Shown here in pieces: positions 54,737 to 64,000 of a stretch of DNA of 64,000 nt. A program made the translations under genes and the position numbers. This DNA comes from JAIBJN01 sp963811635 (GTDB lineage: Bacteria > Actinomycetota > Thermoleophilia > Gaiellales > Gaiellaceae). Where the stretch lies: assembly GCA_963811635.1 (NCBI GenBank), contig CAWESB010000005.1:94702-158701 (forward strand), given 5' to 3'. Under the pieces are notes generated by a model. It saw only the letters and a program-made list of their open reading frames with translations. It did not search any database and was not told the DNA's origin. Positions within the stretch are counted from its first letter, which is position 1. Each line of letters starts with the position of its first letter.

Positions 54737-55630
54737 ATGCGACCGGTGCTCGGCGAGGTCATGACAGCCGTCGTCACGCCCTTCCGCGCGGACGGGGGGG
54801 TCGACCTGGACACGTTCAAGCGGCTCTGCACACACCTTGTCGAAAACGGCTCCGACGGGGTCGTCGTCGCCGGGACGACCGGCGAGGCACCGACGCTGAG
54901 CGACGACGAGCGCCTCTCGCTCTTTGCAGCCGCGGTCGAGGCGATCGGCGACCGGGCGACCGTGATCGCCGGAACAGGCACATACTCGACGGCTCACTCC
55001 GTCCACCTGACGGGGCAGGCCCACGAGCTCGGCGTGGACGGCTTCCTCGTCGTCACGCCCTACTACAACAAGCCTCCGGTGCCGGGGATCGTCGCCCACT
55101 TCCGCGCCATCGCCGAGGCGACCGACCGGCCGATCGTCGTCTACAACATCCCGCAGCGAGTCGTCGTCAACCTCGAGCCCGAGACGCTGGCCCAGCTCGC
55201 GGAGATCCCGAACGTCATCGCGGTCAAGCAGGCGACGACCGACCCGGGCCAGGCTCGACGGATCCTCAAGGAGACCGACCTCGCCCTCTACGCGGGCAAC
55301 GACGACCTCCTGCTTCCATTCCTGGAGCTGGGCGGCGTGGGCGGGATCCTCGTCTACACGCACCTCGTGGGAGCGCGCGTCCGCGAGCTCGTGACGCGCT
55401 TCAAGGACGGCGACATCGACCGCGCGCGCGCTCTCGACGCCGAGCTCCGGCCGGTGATCGAGGCGCTCGCCGTGACGACGAATCCGATCCCCGTGAAGGC
55501 GGCGCTCGCCATGCTCGGCCACGACGTGGGTGGGCTCCGCCTCCCGCTCGTCGAGGCCTCCGACGAAGCCAAGAGCATCATCAGGGACACGCTCGAGCGC
55601 GCCGGCGTCCTGACGCCCGCGCACGCGTAG
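54737..55630 (+). CDS. dapA: 4-hydroxy-tetrahydrodipicolinate synthase
   Basis: This 297-aa class I aldolase starts diaminopimelate/lysine synthesis. Substrate loop GTTGEAPTLS, catalytic Tyr in TPYYNKPP and Schiff-base Lys in VIAVKQATTD are intact. ATG at 54737 overlaps a TACAAT box (54733-54738). A leaderless start at GTG 54746 is an alternative with 7-nt spacing. Confidence 0.96.
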   Translation: MRPVLGEVMTAVVTPFRADGGVDLDTFKRLCTHLVENGSDGVVVAGTTGEAPTLSDDERLSLFAAAVEAIGDRATVIAGTGTYSTAHSVHLTGQAHELGVDGFLVVTPYYNKPPVPGIVAHFRAIAEATDRPIVVYNIPQRVVVNLEPETLAQLAEIPNVIAVKQATTDPGQARRILKETDLALYAGNDDLLLPFLELGGVGGILVYTHLVGARVRELVTRFKDGDIDRARALDAELRPVIEALAVTTNPIPVKAALAMLGHDVGGLRLPLVEASDEAKSIIRDTLERAGVLTPAHA

Positions 55631-55650
55631 ACGCGCCGGGCCGAGCTTCC

Positions 55651-56589
55651 TCAGCTCAGGCTCAGGCCGCGGGTCAGGTACTTCAGGCCCGAGTCGACGT
55701 TGATCGTCGCCACGCGCGATCCGGGGCCGAGCCGCTCGGCAAGCTTCAGGGCGACCGCGATGTTCGCCCCGGTCGAGGGGCCGCAGAGCAGCCCTTCCTC
55801 GCGCGCGGCGCGCGCCGCGGTCGCGAAGGCCTCGGCCTCGGGGATGGCAAAGACCTCGTCGAAGTCGTCCTCGCCGAGGAGGGGCGGCCAGAAGCCGACG
55901 CCGCCGCCCTCGATGTGGTGCGTCCCGGCGCGGCCCTGAGAGATCACCGGCGACTCGCCCGGCTCGATCACGGCGCGGTGGACGCCCGGAATCGTGCGCC
56001 GGAGCGCGCGCGTGACGCCGAGGAAGCAGCCGGCCGTTCCGACGTAGTTGCCGAAGGCGTCGAGTCGCCCGTCGACCTGTTCGGCGAGCTCGACGCCGAG
56101 CTCGTCGTAGCCGTCGATCATGTCCGTGTTGTTGAACTGGTCGGTGGCATAGCCGTCGACCTCCGTCACGATCTCGGCCGCGCGCTCCATCATGCGTGGG
56201 ATCAGGTCCGCGGTGATGCCGTCGGGGCTCGGGATGACGTTCAGCTCCGCGCCGAACGCCTCCATCGTCTGCAGCTTCTCCGGCGCGAAGGCGTCCGAGG
56301 TGACGATCTTCAGCGGGTACCCCTTGACTGCGCAGACGAAGGCGAGGGACGAGCCCGTGCTGCCGCCCGTGTACTCGACAACCGCCTGGCCCGGCTGCAG
56401 CCGCCCGGAGCGCTCGCCGCCTTCGATCATGGCGAGAGCCATCCGGTCCTTGTAGGAGCCGGTGGGGTTGGCGGACTCGAGCTTGAGCCAGATCTCGCCG
56501 CTCTCCGGGCCGGCGAGTCGCCGCAGCTGCACGACCGGCGTCTGCCCGATCGCGCCGAGAAGAGCCGGCCGTGCCTCACTCCCGCTCAC
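55651..56589 (-). CDS. PLP-dependent cysteine-synthase-like enzyme
   Basis: This 312-aa beta-family PLP enzyme has the Schiff-base Lys in NPTGSYKDRMA, the phosphate-binding loop VEYTGGSTGSS and the C-terminal LCGPSTGANIAVA. It resembles cysteine synthase/cystathionine beta-synthase core proteins, but the substrate loop differs (SANPTGSYKD, not SFNPASSVKD). The preferred substrate is therefore uncertain. GTG at 56589 is chosen; a start at 56604 would lie in the divergent RNase J promoter. Confidence 0.88.
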   Translation of the reverse strand: MSGSEARPALLGAIGQTPVVQLRRLAGPESGEIWLKLESANPTGSYKDRMALAMIEGGERSGRLQPGQAVVEYTGGSTGSSLAFVCAVKGYPLKIVTSDAFAPEKLQTMEAFGAELNVIPSPDGITADLIPRMMERAAEIVTEVDGYATDQFNNTDMIDGYDELGVELAEQVDGRLDAFGNYVGTAGCFLGVTRALRRTIPGVHRAVIEPGESPVISQGRAGTHHIEGGGVGFWPPLLGEDDFDEVFAIPEAEAFATAARAAREEGLLCGPSTGANIAVALKLAERLGPGSRVATINVDSGLKYLTRGLSLS

Positions 56590-56599
56590 CCGAGAAACG

Positions 56600-56605
56600 T
56601 ACACT
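56600..56605 (+). promoter_or_regulatory. -10 box (TACACT) of leaderless rnj
   Basis: TACACT ends 7 nt before the ATG at 56613. The divergent gap is 23 bp, so both genes share a very compact control region. Confidence 0.5.
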
Positions 56606-56612
56606 TCCGCGC

Positions 56613-58268
56613 ATGCCCGAGAGCACGCGCATCGTTCCGCTCGGCGGCCTGGGCGAGGTCGGGAAGAACATGACGGTGGTGGAGTGCGACGACGGGATCG
56701 TCGTCATCGACGCCGGCCTCTCCTTCCCGCGCGACGAGCACCTCGGCGTCGACCTCGTTCTGCCCGACTTCGAGTACCTGCGCGAGCGTCAGAGCGAGAT
56801 CCGGGCAGTCGTGCTCACGCACGGGCACGAGGACCACGTCGGCGCCCTGCCGTACCTCATGCGCGAGGTGGACGTGCCGGAGGTCTGGGCGACCCGCCTG
56901 ACTCTCGGTCTCGTCAAGTCGAAGCTCGACGAGCACGGGCTCATGCGCGCCGCCGAGCTGGTCGAGATCGAGCCCGAGAAGGGCGCGATCGAGCTAGGGC
57001 CGTACCAGGCGGAGTTCGTCCGCATGGCGCACTCGATCCCGGACGCGGTCGCCATCGCGCTGGAGACGCCGGGCGGGCTTGTGGTCGCGACCGGCGACTA
57101 CAAGATCGACCACACGCCGGTCGACAGCTTCCGCACCGACCTCGGCAAGCTCGCCGAGCTCGGGAACCGCGGAGTCGACCTGCTGCTCGGTGATTCGACC
57201 AACGCCGAGCGCCCAGGCGTGACCGAGTCTGAGCGCACGGTCGGCGAGGTCTTCCGCCACCTGATTCCCCAGCGCGAGGGCCGGGTCCTCGTCGCCTCCT
57301 TCGCATCCAACATCCACCGCGTCCAGCAGGCCATGGACGTGGCCGACGAGACAGGGCGGAAGGTCTGCCTAGTCGGCCGCTCGCTGCGGAAGAACGTCAA
57401 CATCGCGCGAAACCTCGGCTACCTCGAGGTCCGGGACGAACTGATGGTCAAGCCCGACGAGCTCGAGCTGCTCCGGCCCGAGGAGACGATGATCCTCTGC
57501 ACGGGCAGCCAGGGCGAGCCCATGTCGGCCCTGACGCGGATGGCCTACCACGACCACCCGCACGTGCAGATCGAGGAGGGCGACACGGTCATCATCTCGG
57601 CCAAGCCGGTGCCGGGGAACGAGCTCCGGGTGCACGACACCATCAACCGCCTCGCCAAGTCCGGGGCGGAGGTCCTGCACCAGGAGATCGCGCCCGTGCA
57701 CGTCTCGGGCCACGGGAACGCGGAGGAGATCCGCACGATCCTCGCCCTCCTGCGGCCGCGGAACGTCATGCCCGTCCACGGCGAGTTCCGCATGCTCGCG
57801 GCCCAGGCGCGGCTCGCCCGCGAGAGCGGCGTCCCGGCAGACCGGATCGTCCTCGCCGAGAACGGCTCGATCGTCGAGCTCCGGGGCGGCATCGCCCGTC
57901 TCGTCGATCAGCTCGACGTGGGGAGCACGTTCGTCGACGGCCTCGGCGTGGGGGACGTCCAGGACGTCGCGCTCCGCGACCGGCGGCACCTCTCCGAGGA
58001 CGGCGTCCTCATCGTCGTCGCCACGGTCGGATCCCAGAACGGCCGCGAGATCTCGGCGCCCGAGGTGATCTCGCGCGGCTTCGCCGAGTCCGACTCCCTG
58101 CTGGAGGAGGCCCGGCTCGAGGCCGAGCGCACGATCGAGGAGTGCATGGCCCAGCAGGTGACCGAGCTCAAGCTCCTCCAGGAGCATCTGCACGACAACC
58201 TCGGGAAGCTGATCGCCGAGCGCACCGGCCGGCGGCCGATGATCCTTCCGGTCGTCGTCGAGGTCTAG
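56613..58268 (+). CDS. rnj: Ribonuclease J
   Basis: This 551-aa metallo-beta-lactamase/beta-CASP nuclease has endo- and 5'-3' exonuclease activity in mRNA decay. Zinc motif THGHEDHVGALP (about 73-84), GDSTNAERPG, and the beta-CASP blocks CTGSQGEPMSAL, PVPGNE and HVSGHGNAEEI are all present; the C-terminal dimer domain is complete. The neighbourhood pnp/dap/rnj is conserved. Confidence 0.96.
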   Translation: MPESTRIVPLGGLGEVGKNMTVVECDDGIVVIDAGLSFPRDEHLGVDLVLPDFEYLRERQSEIRAVVLTHGHEDHVGALPYLMREVDVPEVWATRLTLGLVKSKLDEHGLMRAAELVEIEPEKGAIELGPYQAEFVRMAHSIPDAVAIALETPGGLVVATGDYKIDHTPVDSFRTDLGKLAELGNRGVDLLLGDSTNAERPGVTESERTVGEVFRHLIPQREGRVLVASFASNIHRVQQAMDVADETGRKVCLVGRSLRKNVNIARNLGYLEVRDELMVKPDELELLRPEETMILCTGSQGEPMSALTRMAYHDHPHVQIEEGDTVIISAKPVPGNELRVHDTINRLAKSGAEVLHQEIAPVHVSGHGNAEEIRTILALLRPRNVMPVHGEFRMLAAQARLARESGVPADRIVLAENGSIVELRGGIARLVDQLDVGSTFVDGLGVGDVQDVALRDRRHLSEDGVLIVVATVGSQNGREISAPEVISRGFAESDSLLEEARLEAERTIEECMAQQVTELKLLQEHLHDNLGKLIAERTGRRPMILPVVVEV

Positions 58269-59323
58269 GCGCCCCAGCGAAAGCCGGTGGCGCTGGGCTC
58301 CGGCGCGAGCGGGCTCGTGGGCAGGCCCGGAGGCGGGTCGAGGCGGTGGATGTTGAAGGCCGCCGGCGCAACGTCGTTCGGCGTCGAGGGGTGGAAGAGC
58401 GAGGCGAGGTGCTGGATCTGGCCGCGGCCGGGGCCGAGCTCCCACTGGCCGCCGCCGTAGATGGCGATCCCCTGCTCGGCGCAGTAGTCGTAGCCCTCGA
58501 AGAGGCGCTGGACGCTCCCGAACCGCGACGGCTTGAAGTTGATCGTCTTCGGGGCAAACGCGAGCCCGGTGATGTCGCCGACCGAGTGGATGGGCGCGTC
58601 CCAGGTGATTCGGTCGCGGTGGGGCTCGAGGACGGGATCGGTCTCCTCGGTCAGGTCGGGGTCCTCGATCCAGGCCGTCGGAAAGCCCTCCGCGACCATG
58701 CGGTAGAGCCCTGGGTCGCCAGGCTGGTCGACGACGGTGCCCTTGTAGGCGCCCTTGAGGTCCACGGTGTCGACCGCACCGGTCGCGCCGAGCTCGCCGA
58801 TCAGCGCCTCGTCCCATTCGCTCGTGGGGTCGAGCTTGAAGCGGAGGGATGGGTAGCGCTCCAGCAGGAGCGGGACCGGGTCGGCGGCGGGCGGCTTCTC
58901 GATCCGCAGGGAGACGACGAAGTTGACCGGCTGCGCCTCGCGGCCGACGGCCTGGCCCAGTGGGAGGCCCGCCTGCCGGAGCGCGAGGTCGAGCGCCGCG
59001 CTCTCGTAGGCCCAGCGCCTGTAGTCGGCGAAGGCGGGCATCCCGGGGCCCTCGGGGAAGAGCGCCAGGTGCTCGAGAAGCTGGGAGAAGCTGTCGAGCG
59101 TGTGGCTGCCGGCGAGCGGCAGCGTCGGGCCCTCGGCCTGGAGTGCGGTCTGGTCGTCGCTCGAGTACGTCACGTCCTCGCCGACCCCCTCGTGGCCGCC
59201 GCCCTCGAGATGGATCACGGTCGTCAGACGCGTGAAGTCGTGCGACGCCTGCACCTGCAGGCCTTCCAACCGGTAGGACTCGATCTCGAGCGGGAGCTCG
59301 CGCACGCGGTCGTAGGTCGCCAT
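58265..59323 (-). CDS. Enolase-superfamily enzyme of unknown substrate
   Basis: This 352-aa barrel protein has candidate catalytic and metal sites in RFKLDPTSEW (Lys/Asp), DTVDLKGAYKG, AWIEDPDL, TWDAPIHS and NFKPSRFGS (Lys). The pattern differs from the dipeptide epimerase at 10748. It does not show the MenC signature clearly, so the reaction is unassigned. Its end overlaps the rnj stop by 4 nt (convergent). Confidence 0.75.
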   Translation of the reverse strand: MATYDRVRELPLEIESYRLEGLQVQASHDFTRLTTVIHLEGGGHEGVGEDVTYSSDDQTALQAEGPTLPLAGSHTLDSFSQLLEHLALFPEGPGMPAFADYRRWAYESAALDLALRQAGLPLGQAVGREAQPVNFVVSLRIEKPPAADPVPLLLERYPSLRFKLDPTSEWDEALIGELGATGAVDTVDLKGAYKGTVVDQPGDPGLYRMVAEGFPTAWIEDPDLTEETDPVLEPHRDRITWDAPIHSVGDITGLAFAPKTINFKPSRFGSVQRLFEGYDYCAEQGIAIYGGGQWELGPGRGQIQHLASLFHPSTPNDVAPAAFNIHRLDPPPGLPTSPLAPEPSATGFRWGA

Positions 59324-59373
59324 CGCCCGGGAACGGTACGTGTTCCGTCCAAGTTGGTGTACTAGTTAGGGGA

Positions 59374-59925
59374 GTGACCGAGACCAACGGCAGCGGCTGG
59401 CCCTCCCTGATGCGGAGCTACGGCGTGTCCGAACGGACCGCCACCCGCCTCATCCGCTCGCTGACTGCGAGCGAGGTGGCCGGGCTCGCCTTCTGTCGGC
59501 TGCTCGAGCGCTGGGCGCGAGGCGAGCCGGAACCCTGCACGCCGGAGCGCCGGCAGGCAGCCTTCCGCCGGGCCGCCGAGCGCGCCGAGACCGCGCTGAC
59601 CGGCCTCGAGGGCCCGCTCGGACGCTTTCTCCTCGAGCTGGAGCCTGCCGGGGCGGAGGGCCGCTCCTGGTACGGCGAGCCCGGGGTGGGGGAGGTCGTG
59701 GTCTGGGACGACGTCCTCAAGAAGGCGGGCGTCGTCGCGGCGCCGCACCGCGTCGCGCACGCCTACCTCGAGCTGGCCGTGCTCGTCCGCGCGCTCCAGG
59801 GACTGGCCGACTCCGCGCGCATCGAGTCCGCGCCCGACCGCGAGTCGCTCTGGGCCGGGCTCTTCGACCTTCGCGAGAACCTGCTCGACGGCGCCCTGGA
59901 CGACCTGCGCGCCCTCGCCGCGTAG
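59374..59925 (+). CDS. Hypothetical protein upstream of ribokinase
   Basis: This 183-aa, helix-rich, Arg/Leu/Glu-rich cytoplasmic protein begins near an HTH-like segment (MRSYGVSERTATRLIRSLTA) that could bind DNA. The middle WYGEPGVGEVVVWDDV is distinctive but not recognised. It sits 50 nt from the divergent enolase-like gene and 3 nt before rbsK, so it may regulate or serve the nucleoside/ribose genes. GTG at 59374. Confidence 0.65.
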   Translation: MTETNGSGWPSLMRSYGVSERTATRLIRSLTASEVAGLAFCRLLERWARGEPEPCTPERRQAAFRRAAERAETALTGLEGPLGRFLLELEPAGAEGRSWYGEPGVGEVVVWDDVLKKAGVVAAPHRVAHAYLELAVLVRALQGLADSARIESAPDRESLWAGLFDLRENLLDGALDDLRALAA

Positions 59926-59928
59926 CGA

Positions 59929-60768
59929 GTGTCGAGCGTCGCCGTCGTCGGCTCGATCAACCTCGACCTCGTCGCCACCGTCACGTCGCTTCCCGAGCCG
60001 GGGGAGACGCTCACGAGCACCGGCCTCGCCTACGTCCCCGGCGGCAAGGGTGCAAACCAGGCGGTGGGGGCGGCCCGACTGGGCGCGGACGTGCGCTTCG
60101 TCGGCGCCGTCGGCGACGACGACTTCGGCCGGCAGGCAGTCGCGGGGCTGCGCGGCGCAGGCGTCGACCTCACGCGCACGCAGGTGGTCGCGGGCACGAC
60201 CGGGATCGCGCTCATCGTCGTCGACGAGGACGGGGACAACCAGATCGTCGTCGTCCCGGGTGCGAACCACGCGCTCGACGCGGGGCAGGTCGACATTGGC
60301 GAGCCCGAGGCGCTCATCAGCCAGCTCGAGGTCCGCGACGACGCGATCCAGGCCGGCCTGCAGGGGTTCGACGGGTTCTTCTGCCTGAACGCCGCTCCCG
60401 CGCGTGAGGCGGCACGGGAGATCCTCGAGCGCGCCGACCTGATCGTCGCCAACTCGCTGGAGCTCGAGGCGCTGGGCTCGAGCCCGATGGGGACGCTGTT
60501 CGCGCTCACGCTCGGAGCCGAGGGTGCGCTGCTCCTGGACGACGGGGTGGAGGTGGCGCGAGCCGCGCCCCCGCGGGTCGACGCCGTCGACGGCACCGCC
60601 GCCGGCGATGCCTTCACCGCCTGCCTCGTCGTCTCGCTGCTCGAGGGCAGGGAGCGGGACGAGTCGCTCCGCCGCGCCTGTGCCGCCGGCGCGCTCGCCG
60701 CGTCGAGGCCGGGCGCGCAACCGTCGCTGCCCACGGCAGCGGAGGTTGACGAGATACTGGCTGCGTGA
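59929..60768 (+). CDS. rbsK: Ribokinase (PfkB family)
   Basis: This 279-aa sugar kinase has the N-terminal GGKGANQAVGAARLGAD and the C-terminal ATP/anion-hole motif DGTAAGDAFTACL, both ribokinase type. It phosphorylates ribose, which the next enzyme, a nucleoside hydrolase, would release. ATG-like GTG at 59929; the end overlaps the hydrolase gene by 4 nt. Confidence 0.92.
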   Translation: MSSVAVVGSINLDLVATVTSLPEPGETLTSTGLAYVPGGKGANQAVGAARLGADVRFVGAVGDDDFGRQAVAGLRGAGVDLTRTQVVAGTTGIALIVVDEDGDNQIVVVPGANHALDAGQVDIGEPEALISQLEVRDDAIQAGLQGFDGFFCLNAAPAREAAREILERADLIVANSLELEALGSSPMGTLFALTLGAEGALLLDDGVEVARAAPPRVDAVDGTAAGDAFTACLVVSLLEGRERDESLRRACAAGALAASRPGAQPSLPTAAEVDEILAA

Positions 60769-61692
60769 CGACGCCGATCCTGCTCGACTGCGACCCGGGC
60801 CACGACGACGCCATCGCGCTTCTGTTCGCGCTCGCAAGCCCGGAGCTCGACCTCCTCGGCGTCACGACCGTCGCGGGCAACCAGACGCTCCCGAAGACGA
60901 CCGCGAACGCACTGCGCGTGCTCGAGTTCGTCGGCCGGGGCGACGTCCCGGTGGCCGCCGGCGCCGACCGCCCGCTCGCACGCGAGCTCTTCATCGCCGC
61001 CTACGTCCACGGGGAATCCGGCCTCGACGGGCCCGCGCTCCCCGAGCCGCAGGGAACCCCGGTCGCCCAGCACGCGGTCGACTTCCTCGCCGAGCGCATC
61101 CTCGGCTCGCCCGAGCCGGTCACGCTCGTGCCGGTCGGGCCGCTCACGAACATCGCGCTGCTCCTCTCCCGCCACCCGGAGGCCGCGGAGAACGTCGCCC
61201 GCATCGTGATCATGGGCGGCGCCATCGCAGAAGGGAACGTCACGCCGGCCGCCGAGTTCAACGTCTACGTCGACCCCGAGGCGGCATGGCGCGTGTTCCA
61301 CAGCGGCCTGCCCGTGACGATGATCGGGCTCGACGTCACACACAAGGCGCTGATGACCGACGCGCACGCCGACCGCCTGCGCGGGTCGGGCCCGACAGGG
61401 CGGATGGTCGCCGAGCTCTACGACTTCTTCATCGAGTACCACCGGCGCACGTACGGTGCCGACGGGGCGCCGATCCACGACGCGGTGGCGGTCGCCCAGG
61501 TGCTCAGGCCCGGGATCGTGGAGACCGCTGCACCGCCATGTCGACGTCGACTGCGAGTCGCAGCTCTGCCGGGGCCGGACGGTCGTCGACCTGTGGCACC
61601 GGACCGGGAACGACGCGAACGCGGACGTCGGAGTCGACATCGACGCGGACGGGTTCCTCGAGCTCCTCTGCGAGCGCGTCGGCTCGCTCTAG
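60765..61692 (+). CDS. Inosine-uridine preferring nucleoside hydrolase, frameshift near the end
   Basis: This Ca-dependent N-ribohydrolase opens ILLDCDPGHDDAIALLFALA, the DxDPGxDD signature; VIMGGAIAEGN and AEFNVYVDPEAA follow. To about 61524 the frame is continuous. From there the homologous end (HRHVDVDCESQLCRGRTVVD to the stop at 61692) is one base later, with one extra base in GACCGCTG. Uncorrected, the protein would run to 61739 with an alien tail. It is paired with ribokinase for purine/pyrimidine nucleoside salvage. Confidence 0.85.
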
Positions 61693-61741
61693 CCGGCAGG
61701 CGAGGAGGAGCGGCCCGCGAGGCCGCGAAAGACGGCTGAGC

Positions 61742-64000
61742 ATGGCGCCAAGGAAGCGTCCGTCTCGGGTTCGCCCCAAGTCCCCTGCGCGCGTGCGCAA
61801 GAAGAAGCGCGCGCGGCGCCAGCACGCCCACAAGAACCATGACCTCCTCGGCCTCGGGCTCCTCTGCGTCGGCCTGTTCCTCGCCGTCGTCACCTGGCTC
61901 GAGGGGAACGGGGGGATCGTCGGCACGACGATCGCCGACTGGCTCGACGGGCTCTTCGGGACGGGGCGGATCGCCGTCCCAGTCGTCTTCCTCGTGCTCG
62001 GCGCCCTGATGATCGCGCGCGCGTCGCTCGTCGACGTGCGCCCCTTCCGCACCGGCCTCGTGCTCCTCTCGATCGGCATCCTCGTCCTGCTCGGCGAGGA
62101 GCGGGGAGGGGCCTTCGGCACCGCCTTCGACACGGCCTTCGGGCGCCTGCTCGGCGGCACCGGCACCTTCATCCTCGGGCTCTTTCTCTGCTGGGGCGGC
62201 GCCCTGCTGCTGACCGGAGCCTCCCTCGGCGCCCTGCTCCACCGCTCGGCCCGGGTGGCGCGCGACACTGCCGGCGCGGCGCGGCGCACCGTCACGGCCG
62301 TCCGGGTGCCGGCGCGCGACGACCTTCCCTGGGGCCAGACTCTCGACGAGGCCTCCACCGGCCACGCGCCGCCGAAGCCGCCGGTCGACGGCGAGGAAGC
62401 CTACCCCGACGTCGTCGGCGACACGCCGCACCTCCAGCCGGTGCTCGTCGACCAGCTCGACTCGGTGGGCGAGGGCGAGCTCTCGCTCGAGACCGACGAC
62501 GTCCCCGAGCCGCCGTCGCTCTTCGACGCGCCCTCGACCGAGCACCTCGCCGACTACCGCCTTCCCGACGCGAATGTGCTCCGGCGCTCCCGTCCGCACG
62601 AGGGCCAGCCCGGCAAGGCGGCCGAGCGCACGGCGGCAGGCGCTCCTCCAGGCGCTGGGCAACTTCGGGATCGACGCGACGCTCGTCGGCCAGGTCGTCG
62701 GCCCGCGCGTGACCCGCTACGAGCTCCAGCTCGCGCCCGGCACGAAGGTCGGCAAGGTAGCGGCGCTCAAGGACGACCTCGCCTACGCGCTCGCGACCAC
62801 CGAGATCCGCATCCTCGCTCCGATCCCCGGCAAGCAGGCGGTCGGCGTCGAGGTGCCCAACCTCTCCCCGAACATCGTCACGCTCGGCGACATCTTCGAC
62901 GAGCCGCCGCCCTCGTCGAGCCCGCTCTCGGTCTGGCTCGGGAAGGACATCTCCGGCGCGTCGGTCTCGGCCGACCTCGCGCGCATGCCGCACATCCTCA
63001 TCGCCGGCACGACCGGCTCGGGGAAGTCGGGCTGCATCAACACGATGCTCTGCTCCATCCTCCTGCGCGCCACGCCGGACGAGGTGCGGATGATCCTCGT
63101 CGACCCGAAGCGCGTCGAGCTCGGCCTCTACGAGTCGATCCCGCACCTCCTCACGCCGGTCGTCTCCAGCCCGAAGCAGGCATCCGCCGTGCTCACGAAC
63201 GTCCTCACCGAGATGGAGCGCCGCTACGAGCGCATGAGCCTCGCCAGGGCGCGGAACCTCCCCGAGCTGAACCGGGCCATGCGCAAGCGCGGCGAGTCCG
63301 AGCTGCCCTACCTGCTGGTCGTGATCGACGAGCTCGCCGACCTGATGATGGTCTCCCCCCAGGAGGTCGAGGACGCCGTCATCCGCCTCGCGCAGAAGTC
63401 GCGTGCGGTCGGCATCCACCTCGTACTCGCGACGCAGCGGCCGTCCGTCGACGTCATCACCGGGATGATCAAGGCGAACGTGCCCTCGCGGATCGCCTTC
63501 GCGGTCTCGAGCCAGACGGACAGCCGGGTCATCCTCGACGCCTCCGGGGCCGAGAGCCTCCTCGGCCAGGGCGACATGCTCTTCAAGCCGCTGGGGACGT
63601 CGCGGCTCCAGCGCGTCCAGGGCGCGTACGTGAGCGAGGAGGAGATCGCGCTCGTCGTCGAGCAGTGCCGCAGCCAGCGCCCGCAGGAGCTGGACGAGTC
63701 GTTGCTCGAGCCGCCCGAGGCCGTCCATGCGGCCGGCGACGGCGACGAGGACTTCGACCCAGACGAGGATCCTCTCCTCGACAAGGCGATCGAGATCGTC
63801 GTCCAGACGCAGACCGCCTCGGTCTCGCTCCTTCAGCGCCGGCTCCGCGTCGGCTACACGCGTGCAGGCCGCCTCGTGGACATGCTCGAGCGTCGCGGAA
63901 TCATCTCCGGGTACGAAGGGTCGAAGCCCCGCCGCGTCCTCGTCGGCGAGGGCGACCTGGCCCACGTGCTTCAGGAGCCGCGTCCTAGGGCGCTAACGAA
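61742..64000 (+). CDS. ftsK: DNA translocase FtsK/SpoIIIE, frameshifted, 3' end at window edge
   Basis: This protein of about 750 aa or more has a basic N-terminus, four membrane helices (about 34-175), an acidic linker, and the motor. Walker A is GTTGSGKSG, Walker B LLVVIDELADLMM; the C-terminal gamma winged helix (VSLLQRRLRVGYTRAGRLVD) reads KOPS-like signals. It pumps chromosomes at division. The linker/membrane half and the motor half are in different frames; one extra base near 62630-62636 (CACGGCGGC) separates them. The stop is not in the window. Confidence 0.88.

Overview
The window is about 70 percent G+C and reads as chromosome from a deep-branching, high-GC actinobacterium. Thermoleophilia (Gaiellales or Solirubrobacterales-like) is my best guess, by inference only. 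Support comes from an actinobacterial-type integration host factor (mIHF) directly before gmk, GAAC-N4-GTTC type LexA boxes, a SARP/BTAD regulator, frequent GTG/TTG starts, many start codons placed 6-9 nt after a TANNNT box with no leader, and a PyrR-type pyrimidine operon. I see no insertion sequence, prophage, plasmid or CRISPR signature. This is mostly a housekeeping region with a few accessory islands.

Layout. 1-9 kb: a truncated hotdog thioesterase (-), a secreted M14 carboxypeptidase, a broken BNR/sialidase-like secreted gene, then a minus-strand overlapping operon corA-corA-HIT-phosphomannomutase. 9.3-15 kb: a secreted protein of unknown function, tRNA-Arg(CCG), and a tightly overlapping four-gene module (dipeptide-epimerase-like enolase, DUF1611/DgcN-like acyltransferase, two M29 aminopeptidases). 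This module could handle D-glutamate or cell-wall peptides. 15-18.8 kb: a tiny membrane-anchored LysM protein under two perfect SOS boxes, RNase Z, DUF2007, a methyltransferase, DUF1059-DsrE (-) and a short SARP. 18.8-27.4 kb: the pyrimidine operon pyrR-pyrB-pyrC-carA-carB-pyrK-pyrD, with a PyrR-binding loop next to the first ribosome site. 27.4-35.2 kb: mIHF-gmk-rpoZ-coaBC, then MoxR-DUF58-transglutaminase, a TPR protein and dtd. 35.3-37.1 kb: a secreted LVIVD-like protein (-) and a decayed dtd tail. 37.0-46 kb: rimP-nusA-rnpM-infB-ylxP-rbfA-nrnA-truB-MFS-ribF, preceded by an attenuator-like leader. 46-64 kb: ggt (-), rpsO-pnp, a DMT exporter (-), geranylgeranyl reductase, M16 peptidase-dapB-orphan-dapA, a cysteine-synthase-like enzyme (-), RNase J, an enolase-family enzyme (-), an orphan, ribokinase, nucleoside hydrolase and ftsK. 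The rpsO-pnp-M16-dap-rnj-ftsK order recalls the classic Gram-positive neighbourhood.

Several conserved genes contain single-base frame changes: the sialidase-like gene, the first CorA, HIT, transglutaminase, nucleoside hydrolase and ftsK. Their motifs are otherwise intact. Nearly all changes fit one extra base, which suggests assembly or read error more than gene decay, although I cannot exclude real pseudogenes in the 3.8-8 kb cluster.

The most interesting non-coding signals are: the double SOS box over a leaderless YneA-like gene; mutually exclusive hairpins plus a terminator 15 nt before rimP-nusA; a long rpsO-pnp hairpin; a 164-bp inverted-repeat-bounded multi-hairpin element between infB and ylxP; and a 23-bp palindromic repeat found twice inside genes.
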